A stretch of DNA of 64,000 nt from CALKWS01 sp051020515 (GTDB lineage: Bacteria; Actinomycetota; Actinomycetes; Actinomycetales; Beutenbergiaceae). A program made the position numbers and the translations under genes. The DNA is taken from the NCBI RefSeq assembly GCF_051020515.1, contig NZ_CP194857.1, forward strand, positions 2,604,001 to 2,668,000, written 5' to 3'. Below the pieces are notes generated by a model that had not been told where the DNA came from, did no database searches, and saw nothing but the letters and a program-made list of their open reading frames with translations. Below are positions 25,777-35,237 of this stretch, in pieces; within the stretch, counting starts at the first letter, position 1; the number at the start of each line of letters is the position of its first letter.

Positions 25777-27293
25777 GTTCCGACATCAGCACCCAGGACC
25801 TGCTGGACTACGACGACGCCACCGGCCGCTTCGACCCCGTGCTGGGCATCGAGGTGCACGTCGAACTGGGTACCGCCTCGAAGATGTTCGACGGTGCCCC
25901 GGCCCACTTCGGCGCGGAGCCGAACACCGCGATCACGCCGGTCTCGGCCGGCCTGCCCGGGGCGTTGCCCGCGCTGAATCGCAAGGCGGTGGAGTATGCG
26001 ATCAAGATCGGACTGGCGCTGAACTGCACGATCGCCGAGGTGTGCTGGTTCGACCGGAAGAACTACTTCTATCCCGACATCCCGAAGAACTTCCAGACGT
26101 CCCAGTCCGACATGCCGATCGCCTATGACGGCTACCTGGATGTGGAACTGGCCGACGGCACCGTGGTGCGCGTGGAGATCGAACGGGCGCACATGGAGGA
26201 GGACGCCGGGAAGAACACCCATAGAACAGCGGACGGCCGCAGCAGTCGAATTTCGGGCGCGACCCACTCCCTGGTGGACTACAACCGGGCCGGCATCCCG
26301 TTGGTGGAGATCGTCACCCGGCCCATCACCGGCGTCGGTGACCGCGCACCCGAGGTGGCCAGCGCCTACGTGCGCATGCTGCGGGACATCTTCGTGGCGC
26401 TGGGCGTCTCGGAGGCCCGGATGGAGCGGGGAAACGTGCGCGCCGACGTGAACCTCTCGTTGCGCGCCGACGCCGATGCGCCCCTGGGTACCCGCACCGA
26501 GACCAAGAACGTCAACTCCTTCCGTTCCATTGAACGGGCGGTGCGCTACGAGGTCTCCCGTCAGGGTGCGGTGCTGGCCGGTGGCGGCACGGTGGTGCAG
26601 GAGACCCGCCACTTCCACGAGGACACCGGAACCACCTCCTCGGGGCGGATCAAGTCCGATGCGGAGGATTACCGCTACTTCCCCGAGCCGGACCTGGTGC
26701 CGGTGGCCCCGTCGCGGGAGTGGATCGCCGAGATCGCCGCGAGCCTGCCGGAGCTGCCGGCCCTGCGTCGTCGCCGGTTGCAGTTCGAATGGGGTTTCGC
26801 CGACGAGGAGATGCGCGATGCCATCAACGCCGGCGCGGTGGACCTGATCGAGCACACCGTGGCCGCCGGGGCGCCCCCGGCGGCGGCGCGGAAGTGGTGG
26901 ATGGGCGAGTTGGCGCGCAAGGCCAAGAACGACGGCGTGGAGCTGGCCGACCTGGATGTCACCAGTGCGCAGATCGCCCAGCTGCAACAGTTGATCGACG
27001 CCGGGCGGATCAACGACAAACTCGCCCGCCAGGTACTCGAGGGAGTCCTGGCCGGGGAGGGTGACCCGGAGCAGGTGCTGACCGACCGCGGTCTGGGGGT
27101 AGTCTCCGAGGACGGCCCGCTGCTGGAGGTCATCGACGCCACCCTGGCCGATCAGCCCGACATCGCCGAGAAGATCCGGTCGGGCAACATGGGCCCGATC
27201 GGTGCGGTGATCGGTGCGGTGATGAAGGCCACCCGGGGGCAGGCCGACGCCGGGCGAGTGCGCGAACTGGTGATGGAGCGCGTGCGGGGCTGA
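25773..27293 (+). CDS. gatB: Asp/Glu-tRNA amidotransferase subunit B
   Basis: The kinase/transamidase subunit, which phosphorylates and amidates the misacylated tRNA. It is 506 residues long and intact. Signatures: VLGIEVHVEL, GLPGALPALN, FDRKNYFYPDIPKNFQTSQ, EEDAGKNTH and VDYNRAGIPLVEIVTRP. The C-terminal helical tRNA-binding (YqeY-like) domain ends GAVIGAVMKATRGQADAG. ATG 25773 overlaps the gatA stop (ATGA); an upstream in-frame ATG at 25725 lies inside gatA and is rejected. Confidence 0.96.
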   Translation: MSSDISTQDLLDYDDATGRFDPVLGIEVHVELGTASKMFDGAPAHFGAEPNTAITPVSAGLPGALPALNRKAVEYAIKIGLALNCTIAEVCWFDRKNYFYPDIPKNFQTSQSDMPIAYDGYLDVELADGTVVRVEIERAHMEEDAGKNTHRTADGRSSRISGATHSLVDYNRAGIPLVEIVTRPITGVGDRAPEVASAYVRMLRDIFVALGVSEARMERGNVRADVNLSLRADADAPLGTRTETKNVNSFRSIERAVRYEVSRQGAVLAGGGTVVQETRHFHEDTGTTSSGRIKSDAEDYRYFPEPDLVPVAPSREWIAEIAASLPELPALRRRRLQFEWGFADEEMRDAINAGAVDLIEHTVAAGAPPAAARKWWMGELARKAKNDGVELADLDVTSAQIAQLQQLIDAGRINDKLARQVLEGVLAGEGDPEQVLTDRGLGVVSEDGPLLEVIDATLADQPDIAEKIRSGNMGPIGAVIGAVMKATRGQADAGRVRELVMERVRG

Positions 27294-27312
27294 CCAGCCC
27301 GCACACCCGGGC

Positions 27313-27963
27313 CTACACCAGTCCGGCCTCCCGGGCCAGGATCGCCGCCTGGGTCCGGGAGGTGCAGCCCAGCTTGGACAGCACCCGGGACACGTGGGTC
27401 TTGGTGGTCGCGGTGGAGATCGTCAGGGTCGCGCAGATGTCGGCGTTCGACATCCCTCGCCCCAGACACGTCAGCACGTCCCGCTCCCGCTCCGTCAACT
27501 CGGCCGGCCAGGCCGGTTCGGGCTCGGTATCCCGGGCGGTGCGGGCCTCGACGAATGCCTCGAGCAGGCGCCGGGTGACCTCCGGGGCCAGGACCGCCTC
27601 CCCGGCGGCGACCCGTCGCACCGCGTCGAGCAGCGCCTGGGCCTCGACCGACTTCAGCAGGAACCCGGCTGCACCGGCCCGCAGCGCCCCGTCGACGTAC
27701 TCGTCCAGGTCGTAGGTGGTCAGCACCAGCACCTCGGCCAGACCCCGGGAGGTGATCTGCTCGGTGGCGCTGACCCCGTCGGTTCCGGGCATCCGCAGAT
27801 CCATCAGCACCACATGGGGACGCAGCGAGCGGGCATTGGCCACCGCCGCGGCGCCGTCCCCGGCCTCGCCCACCACCTCGATGTCCTCGGCGGCGGAGAG
27901 CATCAACCGCAGGCCGGAGCGGATCGCGGCGTGGTCATCGACCAGAAGCACCCGGATCGTCAT
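27313..27963 (-). CDS. NarL/LuxR-family response regulator
   Basis: A 216-residue DNA-binding regulator. The receiver domain (1-120) has the acidic pocket in LLVDDH, the phospho-accepting Asp in VVLMDLRMPG and the conserved Lys in FLLKSV. The C-terminal LuxR helix-turn-helix is LTERERDVLTCLGRGMSN followed by KTHVSRVLSKLG. ATG 27963 overlaps the kinase stop as ATGA, so the pair is co-translated. Targets are unknown. It is convergent with gatB, with 19 bp between stops. Confidence 0.92.
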   Translation of the reverse strand: MTIRVLLVDDHAAIRSGLRLMLSAAEDIEVVGEAGDGAAAVANARSLRPHVVLMDLRMPGTDGVSATEQITSRGLAEVLVLTTYDLDEYVDGALRAGAAGFLLKSVEAQALLDAVRRVAAGEAVLAPEVTRRLLEAFVEARTARDTEPEPAWPAELTERERDVLTCLGRGMSNADICATLTISTATTKTHVSRVLSKLGCTSRTQAAILAREAGLV

Positions 27964-29192
27964 GACGGCGCCGTCAGTGGAAGGTCGGCCCGGACCTGCC
28001 ATCGGCCATCGCCGGTCTCCTGCCATCCGGCGGTGAGGGAGCCGTCGAGCATCTCGGCCCATTCCCGCATGTGCGTCAGACCCACACCGGGGCCGGTCCC
28101 GGTTGGATCCACCCCGATCGGCGCGTCGGCGGGCGTACTGTCCACCTGGACCTGCAGCGCGTCACCGTTTCGATGGATGGCGACGCCGGCTCGCCCGCCC
28201 GGGCAGTGCTTGACGGCGTTCGTCAGCGCCTCCTGCACGATGCGATAGGCAGCGTGCTCGGTCTCGGTGGGAAGTTCGCGGACGTCCTCCTCCTCCAGCC
28301 GCAGGTGCGCATCCAGGCCGGTGGCACGCGCCTGTTCGACGAGGCCCGGCAGTTCGGCCAGACGCGCCGGTGGGCTGGTACCACCCCCGCCCTCCCGCAG
28401 CAGCAGCACCATCGATCGCATCTGCTTCAGGGCAGCGAGGCTGGCGGACCGGATATCGGTCAGGGCTCGCCGCTCCCGAACAGGATCGGGTGCCCGAGCG
28501 GCGCCTGCCGGTTGCAGGGCTGCCTCGGAATGGATCGCGATCGCGGACAGATTGCTGGACAGCCCGTCGTGCAGGTCCCGGGCCATCCGGGCGCGTTCGT
28601 CCTGAAGTGCCTGGGAGTGGCGCAGTTCCGCCAACCGTTGCAGATCCCTCGCCCGGGCCGAGGCGAGTTCGGTCAACCTCTTCTGCTGGCGCACGGACAT
28701 GCCCCACCACAGGGGCGTGCCCAGCAGCGCGAACAACTGGATGAACGTCCACAGACTCACCTGCAGGTTGCCGGTCACGATGAAACTGGCGACGGCTCCG
28801 GCGCCGATCACCCCGCCAACCGTGGTCAGCAGGCGCCGTGGCGCCGTCGGGCCGCTGTGCAACACGGCCGAGTAGAGGGCGTCGAAGAGCACCAGGACCA
28901 TGCCGATCGAGCCACCGAACCAGACGTCGACGGCGAGTATCGGCAGCGTTGCCAACAATGCCGCGACCGGATGGCGCCGCTTGCCCAACAGCACCGTCGC
29001 GCCCAGGAGCAGCGGAAGGGCGTGCCACCACGATGACGGCGGCGGTTCCTGCCACGCGAGCGGGACAGGCCGGGTGAGTCCGAGCGCGATGGTGGCCAGC
29101 CCCACCAGGGCGACCCCAGCCGACTCGGTGACGCTGGCTCGCCACGGCGTGCCCCGCAGCCGGCGGTGCCAGTACCTCAGGAGCGACCTCAC
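27960..29192 (-). CDS. sensor histidine kinase (HisKA_3, NarL-type system)
   Basis: A 410-residue membrane kinase partner of the regulator that follows it. Five or so hydrophobic segments occupy residues 20-170 (VALVGLATIALGL, ALPLLLGATVLL, LLATLPILAVDVWFG, GVIGAGAVASFIVT, FIQLFALLGTPLWWG). A coiled linker leads to the phospho-His box ARDLHDGLSSNLSAIAIHSE, then the ATPase domain with QEALTNAVKH and VGLTHMREW. There is no large periplasmic loop, so it probably senses within the membrane. GTG 29192 follows GGGATGGAAGC; ATG 29210 is the alternative. Confidence 0.88.
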   Translation of the reverse strand: MRSLLRYWHRRLRGTPWRASVTESAGVALVGLATIALGLTRPVPLAWQEPPPSSWWHALPLLLGATVLLGKRRHPVAALLATLPILAVDVWFGGSIGMVLVLFDALYSAVLHSGPTAPRRLLTTVGGVIGAGAVASFIVTGNLQVSLWTFIQLFALLGTPLWWGMSVRQQKRLTELASARARDLQRLAELRHSQALQDERARMARDLHDGLSSNLSAIAIHSEAALQPAGAARAPDPVRERRALTDIRSASLAALKQMRSMVLLLREGGGGTSPPARLAELPGLVEQARATGLDAHLRLEEEDVRELPTETEHAAYRIVQEALTNAVKHCPGGRAGVAIHRNGDALQVQVDSTPADAPIGVDPTGTGPGVGLTHMREWAEMLDGSLTAGWQETGDGRWQVRADLPLTAPS

Positions 29193-29309
29193 GCTTCCAT
29201 CCCAGCACATCGGTGCCGCGGCGTGGTCGGCCGAAAGGATGACGCCGGCGGACCCAGATGGTCCGAAGGCCCGACGCGGCGGCCAGCACTGACCCGCAAC
29301 CGTGGACCC

Positions 29310-30035
29310 ATGACGCTCGCCCTGGCCGCCGGCCTGCTGCTGCTCGCCCTGATCGACTCCACCAGTTTCGGCACACTGCTCATCCCGTTGTGGTTGATGC
29401 TCAGCCCCGGACGGGTGCGCCCGGGCCGTACACTGCTGTTCCTCGGTGTGGTGGCCGGTTTCTACTTCCTGCTCGGCATCGGGCTGAGCGCAGGGTTGGC
29501 CTCCCTGCTGGAGATGGGGAACGGGTGGGCCGAGCACCCCCTCGTGGTGCGGGGGCAGTTCGCGATCGGGGCGGCACTGCTGGTCGGGAGCTTCTTCATC
29601 GGTGGGAAGAAGGATCCGGATGCGCCCAGCCGGGGTCGGCTGATGCGCTGGCGGGAGCGGGCGATGGGGGAGGACGGCGGGTCCGGTGCGCTGGTGGCAT
29701 TGGCCCTGGGTGCGGCGGCCCTGGAGGTCGCCACGATGCTGCCCTACCTGGGCGCGATCGGGTTGTTGTCCGCCTCCGACCTCGCTCCCGCCGCCATGGT
29801 GGCGGCCCTTGCGGTCTACTGCCTGGTGATGATCACACCGGCGCTGGTGCTCCTCGGTGCCCGCGTGGTGCTGCGCCACCGGATCGAGGGTATTCTGCAG
29901 CGCTTCGCCGACTGGATGGAACGCAGCGCCGGTGAGGCCACGGGCTGGATCGTGGGGATCGTGGGGTTCCTGCTCGCCCGCGATGCCGTGACCCGGATGC
30001 CGGAGATTCTTGACTTCCTGGACAATCTCGGCTGA
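29310..30035 (+). CDS. GAP-family integral membrane protein
   Basis: A 241-residue protein with six predicted helices. It matches the GAP (Sap, sulfolipid-addressing) family of actinobacteria, linked in mycobacteria to export of cell-envelope glycolipids. Typical features are ALAAGLLLLALIDSTSFGTL at the start, GKKDPDAPSRG in the cytoplasmic loop, and PYLGAIGLLSASDL. The start is ATG 29310 (MTLALAAG); no clear ribosome site precedes it, and frames upstream do not look coding. It is divergent from the histidine kinase gene, so it may be a target. Substrate unknown. Confidence 0.8.
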   Translation: MTLALAAGLLLLALIDSTSFGTLLIPLWLMLSPGRVRPGRTLLFLGVVAGFYFLLGIGLSAGLASLLEMGNGWAEHPLVVRGQFAIGAALLVGSFFIGGKKDPDAPSRGRLMRWRERAMGEDGGSGALVALALGAAALEVATMLPYLGAIGLLSASDLAPAAMVAALAVYCLVMITPALVLLGARVVLRHRIEGILQRFADWMERSAGEATGWIVGIVGFLLARDAVTRMPEILDFLDNLG

Positions 30036-30079
30036 GTCCGGGGCCCGGCGTGGTCCAGGCGATCCTCCGCCCGGATGCG

Positions 30080-30103
30080 CCGGCCCGGCGAGCACCGGGC
30101 CGG
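30080..30103. terminator. hairpin between convergent genes
   Basis: CCGGCCCGG and CCGGGCCGG form a 9-bp perfect stem around the 6-nt loop CGAGCA. It sits between the ends of the GAP-family gene (plus) and the oxidoreductase (minus) and has no T-tract, so it would be a weak or factor-assisted bidirectional terminator. Confidence 0.45.
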
Positions 30104-30112
30104 CCGGCACGC

Positions 30113-31303
30113 TCAGGCCGGGGCGTCGCCCAGGTCCAGTACCGGAACCCGTACGCCACCGTGGCGAGCGGACTCCCACGCAGCGATCCCGGGCAGGGTG
30201 AACCGGGCTGCGGTCCAGGCATTCACCGGCGGGTGGGTACCGGAGCGCACGGCCTTGACGAAGTCGTCGGCCAGGAAGTGGTGGGAGCCCTCGTGGCCGT
30301 TCGGGGCGCCCTCGAACTCCTTGGGCAGTCGGCTGCGGTCCTGTACCGGTGCGGTACCGGAGGAGAAGGAGTGGCGCAGTGCCTCATCGATACCCTCCAG
30401 TTCGCCCTCGGGGACCTGGCCCTGGTGGGTGCGGAACAGCGGAGAGATGTCCTCGATCACGTTCCGGTCCGACAGTGAAGCGCCGTTGGAGGTCTGCTCC
30501 ATCACCGCGTCGGTGCCGTAGAACCGGAACCGGGACTCGTGCACGTGTGCGGGATGACCCACCCGGCGGAACTCATTGGTGCGCATCACCCCGCCGTCGG
30601 CCAACTCGAAGTGAGCGCTCATGTTGGAGAAGTCGTTGTCGAACATCGACACCGACTTGTCGAACACCCCGTCGTCACGGTCGTCGACCACACCGATGCA
30701 ACTGACCGAGGTGGCATAGGTGGGCAGCGCGCCCAGCACACACCACCGACGGCGTGGGTCGGGTAGAGCATGGGGGGGAAGGAGGCGGTGCGCTTCCAGT
30801 TCTCACCGCCGCTGAACTGGTAGGCGGCGTAGAAGCCGTTGTCCATGTCGTGCACGTAGTCGCCCTCGGAGTAGAAGACGCGCCCCATCTCACCGGAGCC
30901 GATCTTCTCCCTGGCCCACCACACCGCGGGGTTGTAGTAGCTGGTCTCACCCATCATGTAGATGCGGTCGCCGCCGGCGACCTCGGCGACGATCGCCTCG
31001 ATCTCGGAGGACTCGATGGCCATCGGCACCGAGGAGTAGACGTGCTTGCCGGCCTGCAGGGCGGCCAGGGCCATCTGCCCGTGAGTCCACCGCTGGGTGA
31101 AGATCGCCACCGCATCCACATCGGAGGCAGCACACCTCGTCGAAGTCGGCGAAGGTGCCGGCCAGGTCGTACTTGCTCAGGTACTCGGCGGCGCGCTCGG
31201 CCACCACGTCGGTGACGTACACCTCGCTCACCTCGGGGTGGAGCTGCCACAGGGTGGCGAAACTCCCGGCGAACTGTCCCGCACCTACGATCGCAATCTT
31301 CAC
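30113..31303 (-). CDS. Gfo/Idh/MocA-family oxidoreductase, two frame breaks
   Basis: NAD(P)-dependent dehydrogenase of sugars, inositols or related polyols; about 397 residues after repair. The N-terminal Rossmann motif is KIAIVGAGQFAG, followed by the family's catalytic-site region GKHVYSSVPMA. The C-terminal alpha/beta domain contains MFDNDFSNMSAHFELADGG and TNEFRRVGHPAH. One base is missing near 31130 (FDEVCAASDVDAVAIF restored) and one near 30737-30745 (before LGALPTYAT). GTG 31303 has AGAGGG 9 nt upstream. Substrate unknown; no sugar transporter adjoins. It is divergent from glycerate kinase. Confidence 0.85.
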
Positions 31304-31408
31304 TGCCACGTCCCTCTCGGTCGATTCTGTCCGGTCGATCACCGCCGACTGGCTGTCGCCACCGCCGATGCACTGGTCCCAGCGGGTCCCACAGGACAGG
31401 ATAGGCGG

Positions 31409-32659
31409 ATGACTCACGTCGACCTCACCACGGCGGACTCGCCCCGGCCGGGCGGTACCCCGACACCGGACAGTCCCGACCCAGGAGCGGGTGTCATCGA
31501 ACTTCCGATCGGGCCCGACCACCCGGTCGGGCCCCTGGTCGTGGTGGCCCCGGACACCTTCAAGGGGTCGCTGAACGCCAAGTACGTGGCCCAGCACATC
31601 GCGCTCGGGTTGCACCGCGCCCTGGAGGACGTGGAGGTGCAGATGGTACCGATGGCCGACGGTGGGGAAGGCACGCTGAGTGCCGTCCTGGTAGCCAATC
31701 TGCAACCTGTTCGCGTGCGGGTGAGCGGACCGTTCGGCGAGCCGGTCGAGGCGATGTACGCCACTGACGGGCGCCGGGCGGTGATCGAACTTGCCCAGGC
31801 CGCTGGGCTGCACCTGAGCCCGGCCGATGCCGACGCAGCCCAGCAGGGCAGCACCATCGGGGTGGGGGAACTGATCGCCCACGCCCTGGACTCCGGGGTG
31901 CAGGAGCTGGTGCTGGCGGTGGGCGGCTCGGCCACCACCGATGGCGGCGCCGGGATGCTGCAGGCCCTGGGCGCCCGGCTGCACGGGCTCACCGGTCCCG
32001 GTGGTGCGGCGCTGCGGGATCTGCACCGGGTGGACCTGAGCGGGTTGCACCCGCGCCTTGCCGAGGTCGGGATCACCCTGGCCGCCGACGTCGACAACCC
32101 GTTGCTGGGACCCAATGGTGCGGCTGCGGTCTACTACGCCCCGCAGAAGGGTGCCGGCCCGGACCAGGTGGCGGCGCTGCAGGCGGGCCTGACTCGCTGG
32201 GTGCAGGCGCTGGAGGAGGCGGGTGTGGACGCCTGGGCAACGGCGCAGGCTGCCGGGGCGGGCGCAGCCGGGGGGACGGGCTTCGCCGCACTGGTGCTCG
32301 GGGCGCGCCGCCGTCCAGGGGTGGAGGTGGTACTGGAACTGGTGGAGTTCGAGCGCAAGGTGCGTGGGGCCGACCTGGTCATCACCGGGGAGGGCAAGTT
32401 GGACAGCCAGTCGCTGGCCGGCAAGGCTCCCGTGGGTGTGGCTGCGGCCGCTACCGACGCGGCGGTGGTCAGCGTGGCCATCGCCGGAGTGAACGAGTTG
32501 ACCGAGGAGGAGGTCGAACAGGCCGGGTTCAGCGGGGTCTACGCACTCAGTGACCTCGAGCCGGACCTGGAACGCAGCAAGGCCCGGGCCGGTGAACTGC
32601 TGGAGCGGGTCGCCGCCCGGATCGCGGCTCGCCACCTGTGGACCGACCTGGATCAGTGA
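31409..32659 (+). CDS. glycerate kinase (GlxK/GarK family)
   Basis: Phosphorylates D-glycerate with ATP, feeding it into lower glycolysis. 416 residues, intact. Characteristic blocks are VVAPDTFKGSLNAKYVAQHI, MADGGEGTL, AVGGSATTDGGAGMLQALG, ADVDNPLLGP and ITGEGKLDSQSL. The first 40 residues before VVVAPD are a Pro/Asp-rich extension, so translation could start later, but ATG 31409 is the first start after AGGACAGGATAGG. It is divergent from the Gfo/Idh gene; together they may act on a sugar acid, which is only an inference. Confidence 0.9.
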   Translation: MTHVDLTTADSPRPGGTPTPDSPDPGAGVIELPIGPDHPVGPLVVVAPDTFKGSLNAKYVAQHIALGLHRALEDVEVQMVPMADGGEGTLSAVLVANLQPVRVRVSGPFGEPVEAMYATDGRRAVIELAQAAGLHLSPADADAAQQGSTIGVGELIAHALDSGVQELVLAVGGSATTDGGAGMLQALGARLHGLTGPGGAALRDLHRVDLSGLHPRLAEVGITLAADVDNPLLGPNGAAAVYYAPQKGAGPDQVAALQAGLTRWVQALEEAGVDAWATAQAAGAGAAGGTGFAALVLGARRRPGVEVVLELVEFERKVRGADLVITGEGKLDSQSLAGKAPVGVAAAATDAAVVSVAIAGVNELTEEEVEQAGFSGVYALSDLEPDLERSKARAGELLERVAARIAARHLWTDLDQ

Positions 32660-32697
32660 ACCCCGAGCACCGGCTCCGAGGTGGGCGGACAGACGAA

Positions 32698-32728
32698 CCG
32701 GCCCGCACCAGGTGCTGGTGCGGGCCGG
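32698..32728. terminator. strong bidirectional hairpin terminator
   Basis: A perfect 13-bp inverted repeat, CCGGCCCGCACCA and TGGTGCGGGCCGG, around the 5-nt loop GGTGC. It lies between the convergent ends of glycerate kinase (32659) and the DoxX gene (32741). No U-tract is present, which is common for GC-rich actinobacterial terminators. Confidence 0.7.
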
Positions 32729-32740
32729 CCGTGACCGGGG

Positions 32741-33289
32741 TCAGCGGAGCCAGGAGTTCTTTTGCACGAACCCCTTGTTGGCCCACCACTTGCCCAGGCC
32801 CCAGGTGTCCCCGGACAGGGTGAGGGCTGCGATGATCAGCAGCAACGCCTCGTGCCAGTGGGAAGTCAGAATCGGGTTGGTCGCCGCCCCGGCAACGGGG
32901 AAGGTAGCCAGCCACATGAACACCATCAGGGCCGTTCCGGTGATGGCGGCGATACGCAGTCCGGCACCGGCGATCATCGCCACGCCGATGCCCAGCAGAC
33001 CGAGCATGAACAGCACGTCACCGAAGGCGTTCTGGAAGAGGGAGAAGAATCCTCCGGTGAAGTTCTCGATTCCGCCGATGAATCCCTGTGCCGGTGTGCC
33101 GCCATTGATCCAGGCGCGTTCGGCCGGGGTGGCATAACTCAGCCCGAAGAGTTTGTCGAGGAAGGCCCACAGGAACGTGAAGCCAATGACGATGCGGCTG
33201 ACGGCGAGCACCTTGCGCAGGCCGGGCCGGGTCACGATGTCCTCTTGGGTGGTGAGGTGGACGTTCGGTACCTTTTCGGTGGTAGTCAT
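32741..33289 (-). CDS. DoxX-family membrane protein
   Basis: A 182-residue membrane protein with four predicted helices of the DoxX type, which includes quinone-linked and thiol-redox membrane proteins. Helices: VSRIVIGFTFLWAFLDKLFG, VLFMLGLLGIGVAMIAGAG, AITGTALMVFMWLATFPVAG and ALLLIIAALTLSG. ATG 33289 has AAGGAAAG 4 nt upstream. It is divergent from a MerR-type regulator with 161 bp between, so it is the likely regulated gene. Biochemical role uncertain. Confidence 0.85.
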   Translation of the reverse strand: MTTTEKVPNVHLTTQEDIVTRPGLRKVLAVSRIVIGFTFLWAFLDKLFGLSYATPAERAWINGGTPAQGFIGGIENFTGGFFSLFQNAFGDVLFMLGLLGIGVAMIAGAGLRIAAITGTALMVFMWLATFPVAGAATNPILTSHWHEALLLIIAALTLSGDTWGLGKWWANKGFVQKNSWLR

Positions 33290-33414
33290 GGGACTTTCCT
33301 TCTGGTTGGGAGTTCCGTGTGGTGGACCTCGCTGATCACGAGTATTCCGAATAGGCAGCCGGTTCTCGCGGGCCGAAGGTCCCGGATTCCTCGATACACC
33401 TCACGGGACTTGCA

Positions 33415-33431
33415 CCTGACACTGTGTGAGG
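33415..33431. promoter_or_regulatory. candidate MerR operator palindrome
   Basis: CCTGACAC-T-GTGTGAGG is a 17-bp palindrome with one mismatched pair, centred 28 bp upstream of the merR-type start and inside the DoxX/MerR intergenic region. MerR proteins bind such dyads between stretched -35 and -10 boxes. A further CCTCAC half-site lies at 33399-33404. Confidence 0.45.
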
Positions 33432-33450
33432 GTTCAGGGTGGGAGTTGCC

Positions 33451-34293
33451 ATGAACATTTCGGACTTCGCCAGGGCCGGCCGGATATCGGTTCGGATGCT
33501 GCGCCACTACGACCACATCGGGCTGCTCACCCCTGCCCACGTCGACGCCCGCACCGGGCACCGGACCTACGCGCCCGAGCAACTACCGCGGCTGCACCGG
33601 CTGCTCGCCCTGAAGACGTTGGGGTTCTCCCTGGCCCAGGTGGGGGAGATGTTGGAGGCCGGCGTGGACCTGCAGCGCTTGCGGACCATGTTGGCCGCGC
33701 GTCGCGACGAACTGAATCGGCAGGTCCGCGCCGACCGGCACCGGTTGGCGCGGGTGGAGGCGAGGCTGGCCCTGCTCCAGGAAGAACCACCGATGAACAC
33801 CTCGATCACCACCACGACGGCGGCCGCCATGCACCTGGCCGCCGTGACCGATGAGCACCCCGGTCCCGATCGCGGCTCGGCTGTGGCGATGATCGAGCCC
33901 CTGTTCACCCGCGCTTCGGACCTCGCCGACGAAGCAGGGATCGACCGGATCAAGCCGGTGGGGTACTACCCGCACCGGGCCGGCGGGGTGCACCTGGCAA
34001 CGGGATTCGAGATCGGGCCGGACGAGGCGGCGGTCGGGGCGGCCGTCCTGGCCGGACTGGAGGTCGTCGAGGTGCCGCCGGCCACGGTGGCCACCCTGCT
34101 GCACGTGGGGGAGATGTCCGAGATCGGGTCGACGTATGCCGAACTGGGCCGGTGGGCCGGCGAACGGGGTGTACTGGGCCCGTGCACCTGGCGTGAGGTG
34201 TACCTGGAGGCTGACGGCACCGACCAGTCCGACTGGGTGGTGCAGGTGCAACTGGAACTTGCCCAGGAAGTCGTAGCGCCCGGCGCCGAGTGA
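33451..34293 (+). CDS. MerR-family regulator with GyrI-like effector domain
   Basis: A 280-residue transcription regulator of the BmrR/multidrug-sensing type. The N-terminal winged helix is ISDFARAGRISVRMLRHYDH followed by HRTYAPEQLPRLHRL; a dimerising coiled helix spans about 80-115. The GyrI-like (Bacterial transcription activator effector-binding) domain covers about 130-280, with IKPVGYYPHRAGG and GPCTWREVYLE. ATG 33451 has GGGAG 5 nt upstream. It is divergent from DoxX and probably controls it in response to a small hydrophobic ligand. Confidence 0.87.
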   Translation: MNISDFARAGRISVRMLRHYDHIGLLTPAHVDARTGHRTYAPEQLPRLHRLLALKTLGFSLAQVGEMLEAGVDLQRLRTMLAARRDELNRQVRADRHRLARVEARLALLQEEPPMNTSITTTTAAAMHLAAVTDEHPGPDRGSAVAMIEPLFTRASDLADEAGIDRIKPVGYYPHRAGGVHLATGFEIGPDEAAVGAAVLAGLEVVEVPPATVATLLHVGEMSEIGSTYAELGRWAGERGVLGPCTWREVYLEADGTDQSDWVVQVQLELAQEVVAPGAE

Positions 34294-34365
34294 TCCGCCG
34301 CCCGACCCCTGCCCGGGGCCCGCAGCCCGGCAGCCCGGCAGCGGGGACCGGGACCAGGTCCATCC

Positions 34366-35237
34366 TCACGCCCGCCGACGGTAGGCCACCAGGGCCAGCG
34401 GGAAGAGCACCACCAGGAAGATGCCGGCCCAGAGCAGGGTCATCAGAACGGGTTCGGCGGCGGGTCCGCCGAGCAGTAGCGCCCGGCTGGCCTCGATAGC
34501 GTGACTGACCGGGTTGATTCCGGCCCAGGTCTGCAGCCAGGCCGGCATCGTCTCCATCGGGGCCGCCATGTCGGTGCCGAACACCAGCGGGAAGGGCAGC
34601 AGGAATCCGACCGTGGCCACCACGGTCTCCTCCCGGAGCAGAGCAGCACGGCGACCGCGACGGCCAGCCAACTGAGTGCGAAGCCGAAGATCATCGCCAC
34701 GCCCACGCCGGCCAGCGTGGAGAGGACTCCGGTCTGCACGCGGAATCCGAGCAGAAAGGCCAGCCCGAACAGGATCAGCACCGCCACGAGGTAGCGGACC
34801 CCGTCGCCGAGGACCGAGCCGATCAGCGGTGCCGACCGTCCGATGGGCAGGGCTCGGAACTGGTCGAAGATGCCCTTCTTCATATCGATCACGAGGTTCA
34901 TTCCGGTGGCGGTCTGCCCGACCAGGATGGTGGTGAGCACCAGGATTCCGGGCAGGACGTACTGCAGGTATTCCCGGGTCGAACCGGCGACGGCACCTCC
35001 GAAGAGGTAGACGAACAGGACCAGGAACATCACCGGCAGGATCAGCGCATCCAGCAGCAGGCCCGGGTTGCGCCCGGTCTTCGTCAGGCTGCATCCGGCG
35101 AGGACCAGACTGTGGCGGGCCAGTGGCCACCGCCGCCGGTGGCCCAACCCAGCGAACCGGGGCTTGCCGGCCGGAGTGCGCTCGTGCGGGTCCGACGGCA
35201 TCGCCGGTAGTGGTGCGGCGTTGGTGGTGTTGGTCAT
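34366..35237 (-). CDS. ABC-2 type transporter permease (DrrB-like), one frame break
   Basis: Membrane subunit of a DrrAB-type exporter, about 290 residues and six helices. Segments include LLLDALILPVMFLVLFVYLF, YVLPGILVLTTILVGQTATG, ALPIGRSAPLIGSVLGDGVR and the terminal LLWAGIFLVVLFPLALVAYR. A missing C near 34637 breaks the frame between VAVAVLL and REETVVATVGFLLPFPLVFG; restoring it gives one uninterrupted protein. ATG 35237 overlaps the ATPase stop as ATGA. This family exports drugs and lipids; the substrate here is unknown. Confidence 0.87.

Noticed and set aside
27286..27300. GGGCT-GACC-AGCCC as a terminator between gatB and the regulator
   Set aside because: Only a 5-bp stem overlapping the gatB stop codon, with no T-tract; too weak to claim.
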